Assembly (NCBI RefSeq): GCF_000745265.1
Contig: NZ_JQNN01000001.1
Location: 4,712,001-4,776,000, forward strand
DNA length: 64,000 bases
Source: Massilia sp. 9096
GTDB taxonomy: Bacteria; Pseudomonadota; Gammaproteobacteria; Burkholderiales; Burkholderiaceae_D
Reading direction: 5' to 3'
The notes beneath the pieces were generated by a model, which saw nothing but the letters and a program-made list of their open reading frames with translations, ran no database searches and was not told where the DNA came from. Both the position numbers and the translations under genes were made by a program. Shown here one piece after another: positions 18,359-26,228 of this stretch; position 1 is the first letter of the stretch, and the number at the start of each line of letters is the position of its first letter.

Positions 18359-18844
18359 TCAGGCAGGCAACCCGTGCGAAATCAGGTCGAGCGGCAGCGC
18401 GGTGGTGGACTTGATCTGCTCCATCGAAAAGGCCGAGGACACCCCGGTCAGCTGCGCCGCCTTGATCAGCTTCTTGTAAAAGCGGTCGTAGCCCTGGATG
18501 TCGGTGGTGACCACTTTCAGCAGGTAATCCACGTCGCCGCTCATGCGGTGGAATTCGAGCACCTCGGGCAGCGCCATCACCGACGCGGCGAAGCGCTCCA
18601 GCCACTTTTCGTCATGGCTGGTGGTGCGCACGCTGACGAACACCGTCACCGGCAGGCCGACTTTTTGCCGGTTCACGATGCTGACCCGGCTCTCTATATA
18701 GCCCTCTTCCTCCAGGCGCTTGACCCGTTTCCAGCAGGGTGTGCTGGACAGGCCGACCTTCTCGCTCAACCCGGAAATCGACAGGGTCGCGTCCGCCTGG
18801 AGTGCGGCCAAAATCGCACAATCGTATTTGTCGAGTGAGTTCAT
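18359..18844 (-). CDS. Lrp/AsnC family transcriptional regulator
   Basis: 161 residues. N-terminal helix-turn-helix (LDKYDCAILAALQADATLSI, then GLSSTPCWKRVKRLEEEGYI) and a C-terminal RAM/AsnC ligand domain (FVSVRTTSHDEKWLERF, VLEFHRMSGDVDYLLKVVT). These proteins bind amino acids and form octamers or dimers on palindromic sites. The start at 18844 has AGGATAGGAAG just before it. It is divergent from the cysteine desulfurase fusion with a palindrome between them, suggesting it controls sulfur amino-acid handling, as Lrp-family cysteine-responsive regulators do elsewhere (inference). Confidence 0.92.
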   Translation of the reverse strand: MNSLDKYDCAILAALQADATLSISGLSEKVGLSSTPCWKRVKRLEEEGYIESRVSIVNRQKVGLPVTVFVSVRTTSHDEKWLERFAASVMALPEVLEFHRMSGDVDYLLKVVTTDIQGYDRFYKKLIKAAQLTGVSSAFSMEQIKSTTALPLDLISHGLPA

Positions 18845-18932
18845 CTTCCTATCCTGCCACATTGAGAATGTTTGTTCTGCAAAACCGGAAAATCGGGGGA
18901 ACTTGAGGACGACTGATTCCGCACGACTACGT

Positions 18933-18959
18933 AACATATATTACTCAACAATGTATGTT
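18933..18959. promoter_or_regulatory. Imperfect palindrome between lrp-like and cysteine desulfurase genes (candidate operator)
   Basis: Arms AACATATATT and AATGTATGTT are reverse complements at nine of ten positions and flank a 7-base AT-rich centre. It lies 35 bases before the start of the desulfurase fusion and 89 bases before the regulator gene, in the only AT-rich block nearby. AT-rich palindromes of this length are usual Lrp-family sites. Confidence 0.55.
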
Positions 18960-18993
18960 GCGCGCACATATTTTTTTGCTTTTTGTTCATTTC

Positions 18994-21009
18994 ATGAATC
19001 ACGACATCTATCTCGACGCAAACGCCACGTCCCCCGTTCTTCCTGAGGCGCTCGCCGCCGCGGTCGAGGCGATGCAAGCCAATTACGGCAATCCCAGCAG
19101 CAGCCATGCGACCGGTTTGCGCGCCAAGGCCATCCTCGACGCCACCCGCGCCCGCGCGCGCCGCGTGCTCGGCGCGGGACCGGGCCGCCTGCTGTTCACC
19201 AGCGGCGCGACCGAAGGCATTCATACCGCGGTGCTGTCGGCGCTGTGCGCGGTGCGCGAGCGGCGCGCGGCCGGCGACGTCTGTGGCGATCTGCTGCTGT
19301 ACGGCGCCACCGAGCACAAGGCCGTGCCGGAAAGCCTGGCGCACTGGAACCGCCTGCTCGGCACCGGCCTGACGCTGCGCGCCGTGCCGGTCGACGCCGA
19401 TGGACGTCATCGCATGGACGTGCTGCGCGAGCTGGCGCCGCGCGCCGCGATGCTCTGCACGATGGCCGCCAACAACGAGACCGGCGTGGTCTCCGACCTG
19501 GACGCCATCGCGCGCGTGCTGAAGGACCTGGGCAGCCGCGCCTACTGGCTGGTCGACTGCGTGCAGGCGCTCGGCAAGCTGCCTTTGCACCTGGCCGACA
19601 CCCGCATCGATTACGCGCCGTTCTCGGGCCACAAGCTGTACGCGCCCAAGGGCATCGGCATGCTGTACGTGCGCGACGGCGCGCCGTACACGCCCCTGAT
19701 CACCGGCGGCGGCCAGGAAGACGGCCAGCGTTCCGGCACGGAGAACATGGCCGGCATCGCGGCGCTCGGGGCCGTGCTGAAAGCGCTGGAGGACGGCGCG
19801 ACCTTCCGCAACCACGATCAACTCGCCGCCATGCGCGCGCGCGTGGTGCACGCGCTGCGCGAGGCCTTCCCGGGCATCGTGTTCAACGCGCGTTTCGAGA
19901 CCACGCTGCCGACCACGATCAACTTCGCCGTGCCCGGACTGCCGGCGCGCGAGCTGCTCGACCTGTTCGACGCGGCCGGCATGCGCGTCAGCGCGGGTTC
20001 GGCCTGTTCGGCGGCCAAGGCCGCGCCCAGCTACGTGCTGGAGGCGATGGGCGTGCCGGACTGGCAGGCCAGCGGCGCGGTGCGCTTGTCCTTCGGGCCG
20101 CTCGCCGACGAGGCCTTCATCGACGCCGCCTGCGCGCGCATCCGCCGCTGCGGCCAGGCGATGCGCGGCATGCCGCTCGCGTCGAACGCTGCCCCTGCCG
20201 GCCAGGCCGGCGTCGCCCGCTTCAGCAGCGACGGGCGGCACGGCTGGCTGGTGCTCGACCACGAAGCGGGGGAGTGCGTGGCGATCGATCCGCCGCCTGC
20301 GCTGGCCGGGCGCATGGCCGACGCGATCCGTCGGCATGGTTTGCGCCTGGTGGCGGCGCTCGCAACCCACGCCGATGCCGAGGGCGCCGAAGCACGCGCG
20401 GCGCTGCGCGTCGCGCTCGGGATGGACGGCGCCGATCCGGGGCCGCTCGGCTGGCCGGCGCATGTCGCGGACGATGCTGCGAACGATGCGCTCGTTGTTG
20501 GTCGGCAGCGCCTGCGCCGCCTGCCCGGGATCGGCGCGGATCATGCGATGTACCTGCTCGACGCCCCGCGCCTGGTCTTCGCCGGCGACCTGGCCGGCCA
20601 CGCGTTCGGCGCGGGCGCCGTGCCGGCCGACGCCATCCTGTGCCATCGCGCCGACGTCGACGGTGCGGCCTGGACCCGGCCCGGCGCGGCCGTCATGGAC
20701 GAGGCGCGGCAGTTGCAGCAGGACGCGCTCGAGCGCTTCCTGCGCACCCATGGCGATGCGCTGGTCGTCGACGTGCGCGAAGCTTTCGAGGCTGAAGCCG
20801 GCGCTCTGCACCTGCTCGGCCGCGAGACGCGCAACCTGCCGCTGTCGCGCCTTGCCGAGCACCTCGAGCACTTGCTGGCTGCGCCGCAGCGGCCGCTGGT
20901 CTTCATCTGCCGCAGCGGCAACCGCAGCGCGCGCGCCGCGCTGTGCCTGCAGCGCCTGGGCCACCCGCACGCCTGGACCGTCGTCGGCGGTATCGCACTC
21001 GTCGGCTGA
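18994..21009 (+). CDS. Cysteine desulfurase / MBL-like / rhodanese three-domain fusion
   Basis: 671 residues. About 1-390 is a NifS/IscS-type cysteine desulfurase: YLDANATSP start, PLP Lys214 in SGHKLYAPKG, RSGTENM, and persulfide-forming Cys338 in AGSACSAAK. About 405-590 aligns with persulfide-dioxygenase-type metallo-beta-lactamase folds (LVLDHEAGECVAIDPP, RLVAALATHADAEG, RLVFAGDLAG) but the zinc motif THxHxDH is reduced to THADAE. About 600-671 is a rhodanese with active loop CRSGNRS (Cys639). Sulfur from cysteine could pass from Cys338 to Cys639 within one chain. No ribosome site is clear; 18994 fits the family N-terminus. Divergent from an Lrp-type regulator. Confidence 0.85.
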   Translation: MNHDIYLDANATSPVLPEALAAAVEAMQANYGNPSSSHATGLRAKAILDATRARARRVLGAGPGRLLFTSGATEGIHTAVLSALCAVRERRAAGDVCGDLLLYGATEHKAVPESLAHWNRLLGTGLTLRAVPVDADGRHRMDVLRELAPRAAMLCTMAANNETGVVSDLDAIARVLKDLGSRAYWLVDCVQALGKLPLHLADTRIDYAPFSGHKLYAPKGIGMLYVRDGAPYTPLITGGGQEDGQRSGTENMAGIAALGAVLKALEDGATFRNHDQLAAMRARVVHALREAFPGIVFNARFETTLPTTINFAVPGLPARELLDLFDAAGMRVSAGSACSAAKAAPSYVLEAMGVPDWQASGAVRLSFGPLADEAFIDAACARIRRCGQAMRGMPLASNAAPAGQAGVARFSSDGRHGWLVLDHEAGECVAIDPPPALAGRMADAIRRHGLRLVAALATHADAEGAEARAALRVALGMDGADPGPLGWPAHVADDAANDALVVGRQRLRRLPGIGADHAMYLLDAPRLVFAGDLAGHAFGAGAVPADAILCHRADVDGAAWTRPGAAVMDEARQLQQDALERFLRTHGDALVVDVREAFEAEAGALHLLGRETRNLPLSRLAEHLEHLLAAPQRPLVFICRSGNRSARAALCLQRLGHPHAWTVVGGIALVG

Positions 21010-21125
21010 GCCGGCGTCAGTCGGCGAAGCCTTGGCGTGCACGCGACGGCTTGTCGTGTGCGCTTTGCAGCCTGTGCGGCGGACGCGCTACACTGACAAC
21101 AGGCGCATCGAGCGAGGCGGCGAGC

Positions 21126-21737
21126 ATGGGGACGAGACCGACGGCAGCACCGGCAACACCGCTGGCGACGACCGCCGCACCCGCACGGCGCGCGGCGCGG
21201 ACCCCAGCCCGTCTGCTGGCGGCGCTGCTTGCACTGCTGGCGTGTGTCGCTGCCGCCCATGCGGCCGACTTCAGCGACACCGCGATCAGCTGGCGCTACG
21301 GCCAGCGCTTCCGCGAGCCCTATAGCGCGGCCGACATCCAGAAGAACGTCATCGCGCTGACCCACATCAGCACGTACGCGTATGGGTCGAACTACTTCAA
21401 CGCCGACCTGCTCCAATCCGACAAGAACGATCCGGCCTCGCTCACGCAAGACGCGGGTGCGCAGGAAGCCTACATCGTCTACCGCCACACGCTCGACATC
21501 GGCGCGGTGCTCGGGCGCGAGCTGCGCTTCGGCGCGGTCAAGGGCGTCGGCGCGGTGCTGGGGTTCGACTGGAATACCAAGAACGACGTCGGCTACAGTT
21601 CGCGCAAGCGCATGCTGGTGGTCGGGCCGACGCTGATCTGGAACGTGACAGTCAGCGGGGTGCCGGGTGTGCTCAGCACCGGCAACCGCGGACAACGCGC
21701 GTCGACGCCGATGGTGCGGGCGGAATACCATTTTTGA
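21126..21737 (+). CDS. Tsx-like outer-membrane channel protein, apparently missing the central barrel
   Basis: 203 residues. A long N-terminus leads into a signal peptide (LLAALLALLACVAAAHA). The mature part begins FSDTAISWRYGQRFREPY and contains IALTHISTYAYGSNYFNADL, both typical of Tsx/nucleoside-channel family porins, and it ends in TPMVRAEYHF with a C-terminal Phe as in outer-membrane barrels. Related proteins I remember are nearer 260-290 residues; the passage GPTLIWNVTVSGVPGVLSTG to ASTPMVRAEYHF looks like a jump over several strands. It may therefore be an internally deleted, possibly non-functional version. The substrate is not certain. Confidence 0.65.
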   Translation: MGTRPTAAPATPLATTAAPARRAARTPARLLAALLALLACVAAAHAADFSDTAISWRYGQRFREPYSAADIQKNVIALTHISTYAYGSNYFNADLLQSDKNDPASLTQDAGAQEAYIVYRHTLDIGAVLGRELRFGAVKGVGAVLGFDWNTKNDVGYSSRKRMLVVGPTLIWNVTVSGVPGVLSTGNRGQRASTPMVRAEYHF

Positions 21738-21809
21738 AGAGGGCGCACCGGTGCCGGGCTGCACACGGCGGGATGCGCTTGCCGTTTCAATGACGGCCCC
21801 GGCGTCCGC

Positions 21810-22301
21810 TCAGTGCCCGAACTTTGCGGCCAGCCTCGGCAACAAGGCCGGGAGCACGTCCTCGTCCCATGCGCGGCCCTCGGGTTCGCCTTCGCCGGAA
21901 TAATCCCGCTCGAGTTCCTTGTCCGTGTGTTCGGCATAGGCTTCCTGCGCCGTATAGCCGAACGCTTCGAGTTCGAATTCATCGCGGATCGGAAAGTCGG
22001 CCAGGCTGTCGGGGTCGGCCAGTGCGCGTTGATAAGTGTCGCGCCCTTCGGAGATCAGCCAATCGCGGAAGTAGCGGAAACCGTCATCGCTGCAGCCGCC
22101 ATTCATCAACCAGGCCGCGCCCCACAAGTCCCAGCGGTTGGTGTGCGCGATCGCCTGGTCGTAGATGCGCTGGAACGCCTGGATCTCGGTGGCCGGCAGG
22201 GCGGCCAGGGCCGTGCGCAGGATCGACGGACGCGCACCTTCGTTGTCGCCGGCTTGCGATCTGGCGGCATCGATCAGCTTCCAGAAGCGGGACTCATCCA
22301 T
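21810..22301 (-). CDS. DUF4240 family protein
   Basis: 163 residues, cytoplasmic, acidic. The N-terminus MDESRFWKLIDAAR and the block WGAAWLMNGGCSDDGFRYFR followed by GRDTYQRALADPDSL are typical of DUF4240, a family without known biochemical role, sometimes next to toxin/antitoxin or immunity genes. AAGGAGATCGCC before the ATG at 22301 fixes the start. Convergent with the Tsx-like gene. No partner gene suggests a job here. Confidence 0.85.
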   Translation of the reverse strand: MDESRFWKLIDAARSQAGDNEGARPSILRTALAALPATEIQAFQRIYDQAIAHTNRWDLWGAAWLMNGGCSDDGFRYFRDWLISEGRDTYQRALADPDSLADFPIRDEFELEAFGYTAQEAYAEHTDKELERDYSGEGEPEGRAWDEDVLPALLPRLAAKFGH

Positions 22302-22486
22302 GGCGATCTCCTTGGCGTCTCCTTTGCGATGCGCCAATTATGCCCGAGTCCCCGGCATCCGAAACCGGCCGGCAGGGCGCTGCACCTCAAACATATTGCC
22401 GCTCATCATATGCGCATAAAAAATTATTAATTAGTCATCTATATTGCATCAATAACAATGTTTTCTTGATTGTGACAATGACAATC

Positions 22487-24118
22487 ATGAAAACCCATCT
22501 CGCCCCCATCCTGTTCCTCGCCTTGTCGACCGGCGCGTCCGGCGTCATGGCGGTTCCCAACGACCATCGCGAATTCGAGGCCACCTTGAATGCGCCTTAC
22601 CGCGGCGAGGGCGGTGTCAAGCCGGACGCGCGTACCTTCACCCTGTCGTTCGATGTCCCCGGCCTGCGGCGCGCGCAAGCAGCGGCCTGGCGGCTAGAGC
22701 TGATTGCACCGGGCGGACGCCGCGTCGCCCGGTGGCAGGGCAAGACGATGCTGGCGGGGCGACCGCTCGACGTTCTGGTCCGCTGGCAGGGCCTGCTGGC
22801 CGGCCGCGCGCCCGCACCCGGCGTTTATCGCGTGCGCCTGCATGCGGCGGCCAAGGGCGAGGCCGTCGACCAGGATTGGGAGATCGCAGTCGGCAAGCCG
22901 CAGACGCCCGCCATGCTGGCGTTTGCGCCGCTGCCCAGTGGGTACATGCAACGGCACGCGCAGGCCTCGGCCGCGCCGGCAGTGGGCACGCTGCCCTACA
23001 CGGTCTATTACGGCAACCTGCACAGCCAGTCGAACCACAGCGACGGCGGCGGCGCCCTCGACAGTTGCAACGGCGCCCAGGACCCGCAGAGCGCATCGTT
23101 CGGGCCCGACGCCGCCTTCGACTACGCGCGCGCGCATGGGCTGGACCTGCTGATGGTCTCGGAGCACAACCACATGTACGACGGCTCGGACGGCACCAAC
23201 GCGGACGCCGACCCCGCCAGATCCAAAGGCCTGTACCAGGCCGGCCTGCAAACTGCGCGCGACGCCAACGCCGCGCATCCCGAGTTCCTGGCGCTGTACG
23301 GCCTGGAGTGGGGCGTCATCAGTAACGGCGGCCACCTGAACATCTTCAACAGCGACGAGTTGCTCGGCTGGGAGAACAATGCCAAGGGTGAGCTGCTGGC
23401 CGACACGCGCACCGCGCGCAGCGACTACGCCGCCTTGTACACGCTGATGGCCCAGCGCGGCTGGATCGGCCAGTTCAATCATCCGTCCATCGGCGGCCAG
23501 TTCGTCGTGAACGGCAAGGCGCTCGGCTACACACCCGATGGTGACGCGGCGATGGCCTTGTGCGAAGTGCTCAACAGCTCGGCCTTCTCGACCATGGGCG
23601 ACGAATCCGAAACGCGGCGCAGCAATTACGAACAGGCTTGCAACGCGCTGCTCGAAGCCGGCTACCACGTCGCCTTCAGCAGCGACCAGGACAACCACTG
23701 CGCCAACTGGGGCATGTCGTACACCAACCGCACCGCGGTGCTGATCCCGAACGGCGTGCCGCTCACGCGCGCCAGCTTCATCGACGCCCTGCGCGCGCGC
23801 CGCGTGTTCGCGACCATGGACCGCGACGCGCAGCTTGTCCTGACCGCCAACGGCCACCTGATGGGCGAGCGCTTCGACAACGCCGGCCCGCTGGCGCTGA
23901 AGGTGCTGTACGCCGGCGCGCCGGGGCGCAGCGCCGCCGCGGTGACGATCGTCGAAGGTGTCCCGGGCCGCAACGGCGCGGTGAGCGTCTTGTCGACGCA
24001 GGCCGAGACCAGCGTCACGCCGGCGCCCGGCGCCCACTTCTACTACGCGAAGGTGACGCAGGACGACGGCCGCGTGCTGTGGTCGGCGCCGGTCTGGGTG
24101 AGCCAGGCGGCGCAGTGA
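22487..24118 (+). CDS. CehA/McbA-like secreted metallohydrolase (PHP fold)
   Basis: 543 residues. Signal peptide (APILFLALSTGASGVMA), an N-terminal beta domain (about 25-165), then a PHP-type hydrolase: YGNLHSQSNHSDGGGA, MVSEHNHMYDG, YGLEWGVISNGGHLNIF, GQFNHPS and FSSDQDNHCANWG provide the His/Asp/Glu metal ligands. CehA/McbA relatives hydrolyse carbamates or phosphoesters, so the substrate is open. Several in-frame Met codons precede 22487 (22478 and a GTG at 22472) and none has a good ribosome site. The 140 bases upstream are strikingly AT-rich and probably carry the promoter. Confidence 0.82.
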   Translation: MKTHLAPILFLALSTGASGVMAVPNDHREFEATLNAPYRGEGGVKPDARTFTLSFDVPGLRRAQAAAWRLELIAPGGRRVARWQGKTMLAGRPLDVLVRWQGLLAGRAPAPGVYRVRLHAAAKGEAVDQDWEIAVGKPQTPAMLAFAPLPSGYMQRHAQASAAPAVGTLPYTVYYGNLHSQSNHSDGGGALDSCNGAQDPQSASFGPDAAFDYARAHGLDLLMVSEHNHMYDGSDGTNADADPARSKGLYQAGLQTARDANAAHPEFLALYGLEWGVISNGGHLNIFNSDELLGWENNAKGELLADTRTARSDYAALYTLMAQRGWIGQFNHPSIGGQFVVNGKALGYTPDGDAAMALCEVLNSSAFSTMGDESETRRSNYEQACNALLEAGYHVAFSSDQDNHCANWGMSYTNRTAVLIPNGVPLTRASFIDALRARRVFATMDRDAQLVLTANGHLMGERFDNAGPLALKVLYAGAPGRSAAAVTIVEGVPGRNGAVSVLSTQAETSVTPAPGAHFYYAKVTQDDGRVLWSAPVWVSQAAQ

Positions 24119-24162
24119 GCGGCGCGGCGATCGCGTCGCGCGCCCACACATATACGATACGC

Positions 24163-24186
24163 GCGCCCGCGCCCGCGCCCGCGCCC
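24163..24186 (+). repeat. Four tandem GCGCCC hexamers within a GC-alternating intergenic tract
   Basis: Four perfect GCGCCC units are followed to about 24235 by alternating purine-pyrimidine DNA rich in CACGC and GTACGC. The tract lies in the 230-base gap between the CehA-like and M1 peptidase genes. Alternating purine-pyrimidine runs favour left-handed DNA; no gene or promoter is recognised in the gap. Confidence 0.8.
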
Positions 24187-24348
24187 ACGCATACGCACGC
24201 GCACGCGACGGTGCGTACGCGCGTACGCTCGCGCGCCATCGGCCCGCGGCGGCGAGGACCGGGCCGCGGCAGCCGCGCTTTCGCCGCGCCGTCGAGCATG
24301 CTATGCTGCTTGCGCCCACGGCCCGCCGGGCCGTCCCGAACGACAGCG

Positions 24349-26214
24349 ATGAAGATTTCACACCTGCTGCGCGCCGCCCTCGGCCTCGCGCTCGCCCAGT
24401 ACGGCGCCGCCGCGCTGGCCCTCGATCCCCTCAGCTACGCCCACCCGGAACAAGTCAAGACCAGCGCGCTGCACCTCGACCTGAAGGCCGACTTCGCGCG
24501 CAAGACCCTGTCCGGCTACGCGGACCTGAGCCTGGACTGGATCGACCACGACGCCCGCGTCCTCGACCTCGATACGCGCGGCCTCTCGATCGCCAGGATC
24601 GAAGGGCAGGGCACGGACGGCCGCTGGACCAGACTCGCCTACACGCTCGACCCGCTCGATGCCGAGAAGGGCCAGGCGCTGCACGTGACCGTGGACACGC
24701 AGCCGGCCAAGGTCCGCATCTGGTACCACACCGCGCCCACCGCGCCCGCGCTGCAGTGGCTGACGCCGGCCCAGACGATGTCGGGCAAGCGCCCGTTCAT
24801 GTTCAGCCAGAGCGAGACCATCGACGCGCGTTCCTGGGTGCCGCTGCAGGACACGCCGGGCGTGCGCTTCACCTACAGCGCGCGCATCGACGCGCCACGC
24901 GGCCTGCGCGTGGTGATGAGCGCCGCCGGCGACCCGAAAGCGACCGGCAAGGGTGGCTGGCGTTTCAGCATGCCGCAGCCGATTCCCTCTTATCTGCTGG
25001 CGATCGGTATCGGCGAGCTGGACGTGCGCACCCTGGGCGCGCGCACCGCCGTCTACGCCGAGCCGCGGCGCATCAAGGCCGCCGCCTGGGAGTTCGCCGA
25101 CACCGAAAAGATGGTCGAAGCGGCCGAGCACCTGTACGGCCCGTATCGCTGGGGGCGCTACGACATGCTGGTGCTGCCGCCGTCGTTCCCGATCGGCGGC
25201 ATGGAAAATCCGAGCATGACCTTCGTCACGCCGACCATGATCGCGGGCGACCGCAGCCTGGTCGACCTGATCGCGCACGAACTGGCGCACAGCTGGTCCG
25301 GCAACCTGGTCACCAACGCGACCTGGAAGCACTGGTGGCTGAACGAAGGTTTTACCACTTACGTCACCACCCGCATCGTCGAGGCGATCTACGGCGAAGA
25401 CACGGCGCTGGAAAACCTGCAGCTCGAGCAGGAAGAAGCGCTGGCCTCGCTCGCCACCATCCCGCAGGAAAAGCAGGCGCTGCTCACGCGCGACCCGGAC
25501 ACCTCGTCGGAGCACTACACCGACCAGGAGCTGGCCTATCCGAAGGGCGCCTGGCTCCTGCGCACCCTGGAACAGCGCGCCGGCCGCGCCGTGTTCGACC
25601 CCTTCCTGCGCGGCTGGTTCGACAGCCACGCCTTCCAGAGCGTGACCACGGCCGACTTCGTGCGCTACCTGCGCGCCAGCCTGCTCGACCAGCACCCGGA
25701 GATCATGACCGACGCCGAACTCGACGACTGGCTGTACGGCCCCGGCATCCCGGCCGGCGCCCGGCGGGCGGTGTCGCCGCGCCTGGCCGCTCTGGATAAG
25801 ACGCGCGCCGCCTGGCTCAAGGGCGACGTGAAGACCGTGGACCTCGGCATGGACTGGAACGCGGCCGAGTGGATGAAATTCCTGAACGACATCGACAACC
25901 AGGCCAGCCGCGCGCAGCTGCAGGAACTGGACCGTGCCTACAAACTGTCCAGCACCGGCAACGCCGAAGTTGCCTTCCGCTTCTACCGCGCCGCGGTGCA
26001 CGCGGGCGACCGCGACGTGCGTCCGCAGCTGGAAGCCTTCCTGCTGCGCGTCGGCCGCCAGAAGTTCGTGGTGCCGCTGTACGCCGCGCTGCATGCGCAA
26101 CCCGACGACAAAGCCTGGGCCGACGCGCTCTACCGCAAGGCGCGCGTGCATTACCACCCCGAGACGCAGGCCAGCGTCGACCGTGAGCTGGCAAAACAAA
26201 TCGCGAACCCATAG
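24349..26214 (+). CDS. M1 family aminopeptidase (leukotriene A4 hydrolase-like), exported
   Basis: 621 residues. Signal peptide (LLRAALGLALAQYGAAALAL), then M1 architecture: beta-saddle domain, the exopeptidase loop IGGMENPSMTF, zinc motif HELAH at 310-314 followed by the third ligand in WWLNEGFTTYV, and an alpha-helical C-terminal domain of the LTA4-hydrolase type (about 480-621). Removes N-terminal residues from peptides in the periplasm. The length fits the LTA4H-like subgroup. A serine hydrolase gene follows after 14 bases, so the two are probably one transcript. Confidence 0.92.
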   Translation: MKISHLLRAALGLALAQYGAAALALDPLSYAHPEQVKTSALHLDLKADFARKTLSGYADLSLDWIDHDARVLDLDTRGLSIARIEGQGTDGRWTRLAYTLDPLDAEKGQALHVTVDTQPAKVRIWYHTAPTAPALQWLTPAQTMSGKRPFMFSQSETIDARSWVPLQDTPGVRFTYSARIDAPRGLRVVMSAAGDPKATGKGGWRFSMPQPIPSYLLAIGIGELDVRTLGARTAVYAEPRRIKAAAWEFADTEKMVEAAEHLYGPYRWGRYDMLVLPPSFPIGGMENPSMTFVTPTMIAGDRSLVDLIAHELAHSWSGNLVTNATWKHWWLNEGFTTYVTTRIVEAIYGEDTALENLQLEQEEALASLATIPQEKQALLTRDPDTSSEHYTDQELAYPKGAWLLRTLEQRAGRAVFDPFLRGWFDSHAFQSVTTADFVRYLRASLLDQHPEIMTDAELDDWLYGPGIPAGARRAVSPRLAALDKTRAAWLKGDVKTVDLGMDWNAAEWMKFLNDIDNQASRAQLQELDRAYKLSSTGNAEVAFRFYRAAVHAGDRDVRPQLEAFLLRVGRQKFVVPLYAALHAQPDDKAWADALYRKARVHYHPETQASVDRELAKQIANP

Positions 26215-26228
26215 AAAGCCAAGACACC

